From Hyperoplus lanceolatus (Eukaryota > Chordata > Actinopteri > Uranoscopiformes > Ammodytidae), in assembly GCA_026929865.2 (NCBI GenBank), contig CM049398.1, positions 18,451,501-18,515,500 of the forward strand: DNA of 64,000 nucleotides, given 5' to 3'. How positions within the stretch are numbered: the first letter of the stretch is position 1; every line of letters begins with the position of its first letter. A program made the position numbers and the translations under genes. Positions 59,998 to 64,000 of this stretch are shown piece after piece. Below the pieces are notes generated by a model. That model did no database searches, was not told the origin of the DNA, and saw nothing but the letters and a program-made list of their open reading frames with translations.

Positions 59998-60505
59998 CAG
60001 GGCCGTCGGACTGCGGACAGGCTTGGGGGGCCCAAGGCAGAGGGGGGCTGTACTCAAATTTATTATTTTTTTTTTATTTTATTTTTTTTACTGACTCAAT
60101 ATAGGCCCCTGATTCCAGAAAATAGTATTAAATAGCTCACATAGGAAACAGTTGATTTAGCTTTAGTTTTCTTCTCAAAGTGCACCAGATTGATGAATTT
60201 TACCTAACATTAAAAAAAAAAATGCTCCCCCGGACCCCCCTAGAAGGTTCAGAGTCCCCACCACAGTCTCCCTAATTCCTGTGAGAAATACTGTATGTGT
60301 GCATGGTTATTAAAAGTCATTAGACCAGGGGTTGTGTTCATTTACGCGTAATGATTTGGTCATTCCTCAATACAAACATTGTGTTTTCATCTGGCTTAGA
60401 CTATAGACAAACATAGCTTTTACATGTGTGTATTGTAAAACCGCCTCTCGGAGGGCCTAGCAGGACTTCCTGTATAGGGGTCCAGAATTTGGTGCAACGC
60501 CCCTG
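59998..60505. mobile_element. Probable hAT-type remnant, 508 bp
   Basis: The left end CAGGGCCGTCGG and the reversed right end CAGGGGCGTTGC are similar. Interior GGGGGGCCCAAGGC sequence is typical of GGCCC-rich fish hAT ends. No matching 8-bp flank was found, so the boundaries are provisional. The part at 60,172-60,260 resembles segments in two other hAT-type elements here. Confidence 0.5.
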
Positions 60506-61034
60506 CCTACATGATAAAATCAAATTACCGATTTATACCATTACACATTATTAATTTGCACAAAACAATCAGTCTTATAAATTGTCATGTATATAAGAAT
60601 TGTGGGATCTTTCCAAGATATAAATCAGACAATAAATCAACTAGAATTAGCTAGATGATTTACTGACTAATTAGCTTGTTGCTTACTGTAATGTTAGCTC
60701 AGCCACGTTACCTGGCAATCATTTTCTAATGCAGCAGCAAAATGATTTCACAGATATGTATACAGGGTTTGCATAAATACTGTACCTTTGTCGATAAACC
60801 AGTTGTAGGGGTAGTACGGTCGCTAGTGGGACTTTTGGTAAAACCTTAGTTTCTTGGTAAAGTGTTGTCTGTTGTTGTGTGAGCCAGTCAGCTGAGCAGA
60901 AGCAGTATTTTACACTGTAGATCAATGATAATGTCAAAAGAAGGCTGCAAAGATGGACTGACGCAGCTTGGAGACAAAAAAGAAAAGACGTGAAATCCAG
61001 TCCATCGCACTTCCTCAGTTTCTCTACATCTATG

Positions 61035-61036
<2 letters not shown>
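60506..61036. other. Non-coding spacer
   Basis: AT-rich sequence with no gene or repeat family recognised. Confidence 0.45.

Positions 61037-61092
<56 letters not shown>
61037..61092 (+). repeat. (CA)n microsatellite
   Basis: A CA tract of about 56 bp. Confidence 0.97.
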
Positions 61093-61094
<2 letters not shown>

Positions 61095-61518
61095 AGCAAA
61101 TATGGGGTGTGGCTGGAAATTATGTTCTTTTTTCATGTTGATTCTAGGCTTTTTACTTTTTCAAAATTATACTGGGCAAAAAAAATCCTTCCTGTCTTAA
61201 GACACTTTATGATTCATGTCATCATTTTATTGTGAGTCTTGCCTCTGCCCCCCATGTGTAGCCACACCACCTGTATTAAAACATGGCCCCTAAATTTGTA
61301 TGTCTTACAGCTCCAAACACTGCACCAGAACAGGCTGTTCATATCACAGGTGTGTTATAATATACCTGTGGGGTTTTAATCTTGAGGAGTGCGTGTTTCT
61401 ATGTGTTTCATTTAACACAGTCGGATCCTCTATATACATGGTTTGCCCTTTTTTCCAGGTAATTTTCATCTTATCTGGGGCAGCCAATATAAAATGTATG
61501 TGCACATGTCACTTGGTT
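61093..61518. other. Non-coding spacer
   Basis: No gene was recognised between the two CA tracts. Confidence 0.45.
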
Positions 61519-61551
61519 GCACACACACACACACACACACACGCACACACG

Positions 61552-61628
<77 letters not shown>
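61519..61628 (+). repeat. Long (CA)n microsatellite with a few CG interruptions
   Basis: About 110 bp of CA repeats with GCAC interruptions near 61,541-61,557. It drives a spurious 173-codon frame through His-Thr repeats. Confidence 0.97.
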
Positions 61629-61630
<2 letters not shown>

Positions 61631-63595
61631 ACACATTCTCACACAACAGCGGCGGGTTGAGATTTAAGAACGAGATTGGGGAAAATGTTTGTATTGCTTC
61701 AGAGTGTCGGTTTTCCTCCATACGCTGTATAAATACAAAGGTCTATTTGTCAACTATGACAGTGATACTTAACAGCAGTCTGTGCCGCAAGGCTGTTGGT
61801 GTCACCCTGTGGCTTTTATAAAATAGGATTTAACAAAAAATAGATTGTGTGTGTGTGTGCTTGTGTGTGTGTGCGTGCGTGCAAAAATATGTGTTTTTAT
61901 TGAACAGGCATGGAGTATGCAGTGGAGAGAGGGTTTGAATAATGTCACAAGGAAAAATTGCCATACCATTCTTGAATACAGCATAAAGTTGTTTGTTTTC
62001 TTCCAAACCGAAAAACCTCAGTCTTTCCGATATTTTCCAGTCCAGTAACTTGAAGAATTAATGCAAATGTAACCAATCCACATATTATTCCCGCATAATC
62101 ACTCTATCTCCAACTCTAATCTATTCATCTGAGTCTTTTGCATATTGTTCCAGTTCTTATGACACTAGCTTAACTAAAATTAATTTCATATATTTAGTCT
62201 CTATCTGCAATTAATGTTTTGAATGATGTGAGTTCTTTAAAGTTGTGTTAATTTTAGCTGCTTGAGGGAAGAAAAGATATTGAAACATTGCTCTGTACAA
62301 GATGGCTTTCAAATTCATTGTTTTTTTCTTTCTTCAAGTCTGAACTCCCTCCATCATGTCTTCTCAAAGTCAAAATAAAGTATGTGAATGGAGCAACCTG
62401 TCCTCTTTTCAATAAATACATTACAGTATACAGTTGTGTTATTGTACTGTATTCCATATCTGAAACCTTCCTACTGTATTTAAAAACGTTGTTCAGAACA
62501 GCTATGATTACAATGCACCCCTTTTCGCTGATTTCATCTCACCACCTCAGTCTGCGCTGACTTTTTTCTGTGCGCAAAGAAACAAAAGGAGAGTTACAAT
62601 AGCCGGCATTTCTTTTCCCGATCCTCAGTCTATTCAGTATTCAGCAGGGAGGCTTATACTGAAAATGCAATGGGTACAACTCTATACAGTATGATTGCCT
62701 GTCGGTCCACCTATTCATGCCAACTCACAGTAGAAGTAATCTGTGCAATTGTTCTCTTCATTCCTTCATCATCTAATCCACGTGCAGTTGTCGATTCCGA
62801 AGCTCAGAGAGAATCATCAGTGATTTATTGTCACAAGATTTCTCTCCGATGTGTTGGTGTCTCAACGGAGACTAAATACATATAATAAAATATCAAATAA
62901 ATTACCGCTGCAGTGGCCAGTTCAAATCTAGCATTTAAAATTAGTTTTTGTTTTTTTGAAGACATGGTGTGTGTAAGGGACCAGACCTGAAATAAATAAA
63001 GTGGTCAAGGACAGACGTCAAGCATGGAGAGAGGGAGTTGAAAAAGGAGAGCTAGTGAGAAAGACCGGGGTACATCAAGACTACGTTTTTACGTTTTGTG
63101 TCAACAAATCAAAATGGTATAGAAGTCCAGTATAAGTGAAAATAAAAGAAGAAAAAATAAAGACACCTTGATATGTTGCCCTTTTGGTTTTGCAACACAC
63201 ATAGTTGAGCTCTATACCAGCAAAAAAAACGAAAACACAAGGGCAATCAATCAACTCCATTTTCATTTCATCCCTGTATTGAGCGTATTGAAATGTGTAT
63301 TGAACTTTAACATGAACGAGCGGATCTCACTGAAGAGCCATTAGTATTACAGATTGCATCAACCACCAACCTCAAACCTGCAGAGGTTTTCGTCTCTACT
63401 GAATGGTGATTTATTCTGTGAAGGCTTTTGATACATATCTGAGCAACCAATGGCATTGATCTGCCATAGGTGCTTTCAAGTGTATCAAATCAGCTTTATG
63501 TTTTAAGTTTTTTCTTCTCCCTTTTTACTTTAAAGAAATGGGCCTATTCTAGTTGAATCTTGATGTGGTTAAAATTGTACTCTGGCTCATCAGCT
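61629..63595. other. Non-coding stretch
   Basis: A short TG-rich tract lies at about 61,848-61,884. No gene or repeat family was recognised elsewhere. Confidence 0.45.
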
Positions 63596-64000
63596 GTGAG
63601 TTCTATTTATTTATTTTTTTGTTTATTTAACAGGGAAAATGCACATCACATAAGCAGTACTAGAGTTAGCTATAAGCTAATTTTCATCTGTAGTCCCTGG
63701 GCAGGAAACAGAATATTACATCTCTGTCAAGATGGGAACCTAACACTGAAGTATAAAACAATAACACACAATTTCACAACAGTAAAACACAACAACACAA
63801 TACGAACAATAAAATCACAACATTTAGGACACCACAACAACAACAACACAACAGTAAGACACCAAGAAAACAGGACATCACAACATTAAGAAAACAATCT
63901 ATGCATGATGGGTACATGCTTTGGTTAATTTAAGCCATGATTTCATCTTACATTTAAAACCAGCAAAGGTGTTCCACTCTCTTATGTCCCTTGGTACTAA
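63596..64000. repeat. Probable LINE-derived repeat running off the window end
   Basis: TTATTTAACAGGGAAAATGC, then ACTAGAGTTAGCTATAAGCT and CATCTGTAGTCCCTGGGCAG, then an ACAACA-rich stretch, follow the layout of a common teleost LINE 3' region read in reverse. The right boundary is outside the window. Confidence 0.45.

Noticed and set aside
61300-61821. 173-codon frame
   Set aside because: Its middle is a translated CA microsatellite, and the flanks show no domain.
1-64000. CRISPR arrays, operons, tRNA or rRNA genes
   Set aside because: No regularly spaced repeats, no bacterial gene layout, and the only tRNA-like sequences are SINE heads.

Overview
This window looks like intergenic or intronic DNA from a ray-finned (teleost) fish. 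The evidence is the repeat content: a Rex3-like RTE retrotransposon, Tc1-like DD34E transposons, several hAT-type and TTAA-type non-autonomous transposons, a PIF/Harbinger-like element and a tRNA-derived SINE, together with long CA/TG microsatellites and AT-rich single-copy DNA. I could not recognise a host protein-coding exon, tRNA, rRNA or other RNA gene. Almost every open reading frame over 60 codons is a shadow of a repeat, a microsatellite or chance. The only two long frames with clear protein homology belong to mobile elements: a 5'-truncated RTE reverse transcriptase (12,620-14,227) and a Tc1-like transposase (17,514-18,488).

Layout. 1-9 kb: a degraded hAT-type element (973-2,143) holding a 152-bp foldback element; two copies of a TAGGGCTGTCAA element in opposite orientation (3,521-4,235 and 7,308-7,988); a TAGCCTGG element (6,017-6,462) with a second copy at 46,881-47,435; a truncated Rex3-like 3' end (about 6,604-6,785); and a decayed head-to-head Tc1 structure (6,828-9,000) split by the 7,308-7,988 element. 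9-12.6 kb: unique-looking sequence. 12.6-14.3 kb: the RTE insertion with an 11-bp target-site duplication. 16.1-18.8 kb: a hAT/Charlie-like element directly abutted by the Tc1-like transposon. 19.2-20.1 kb and 34.8-35.7 kb: two sister copies of a 942-943-bp TTAA element. 20.8-21.4 kb: two more Tc1-type remnants. 22.9-23.6 kb: a TAGGGCCCGACCG element with an 8-bp duplication. 29.3-32 kb: a TTAA element with an intact left end and no visible right end, then a young SINE. 36.1-37.3 kb: a Harbinger-like element. 40-45 kb: LINE-tail fragments. 48.5-49.1 kb: another TTAA element. 54.3-60.5 kb: a dense nest of transposons in transposons.

The mobile elements carry their own logic rather than a host pathway. 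The RTE and Tc1 frames supply the reverse-transcriptase and DDE-type activities typical of these families. Most other elements are non-autonomous and would depend on proteins made elsewhere. Target-site duplications, several of them perfect, fix many boundaries and allow a relative insertion order to be read. I found no convincing previously undescribed system. The most informative items are the nested transposon stack at 55.5-59.7 kb, the Tc1 copy sitting at the exact edge of a hAT element, the 26-bp inverted SINE head, and the 945-bp element with repeated TTGTCAC motifs.
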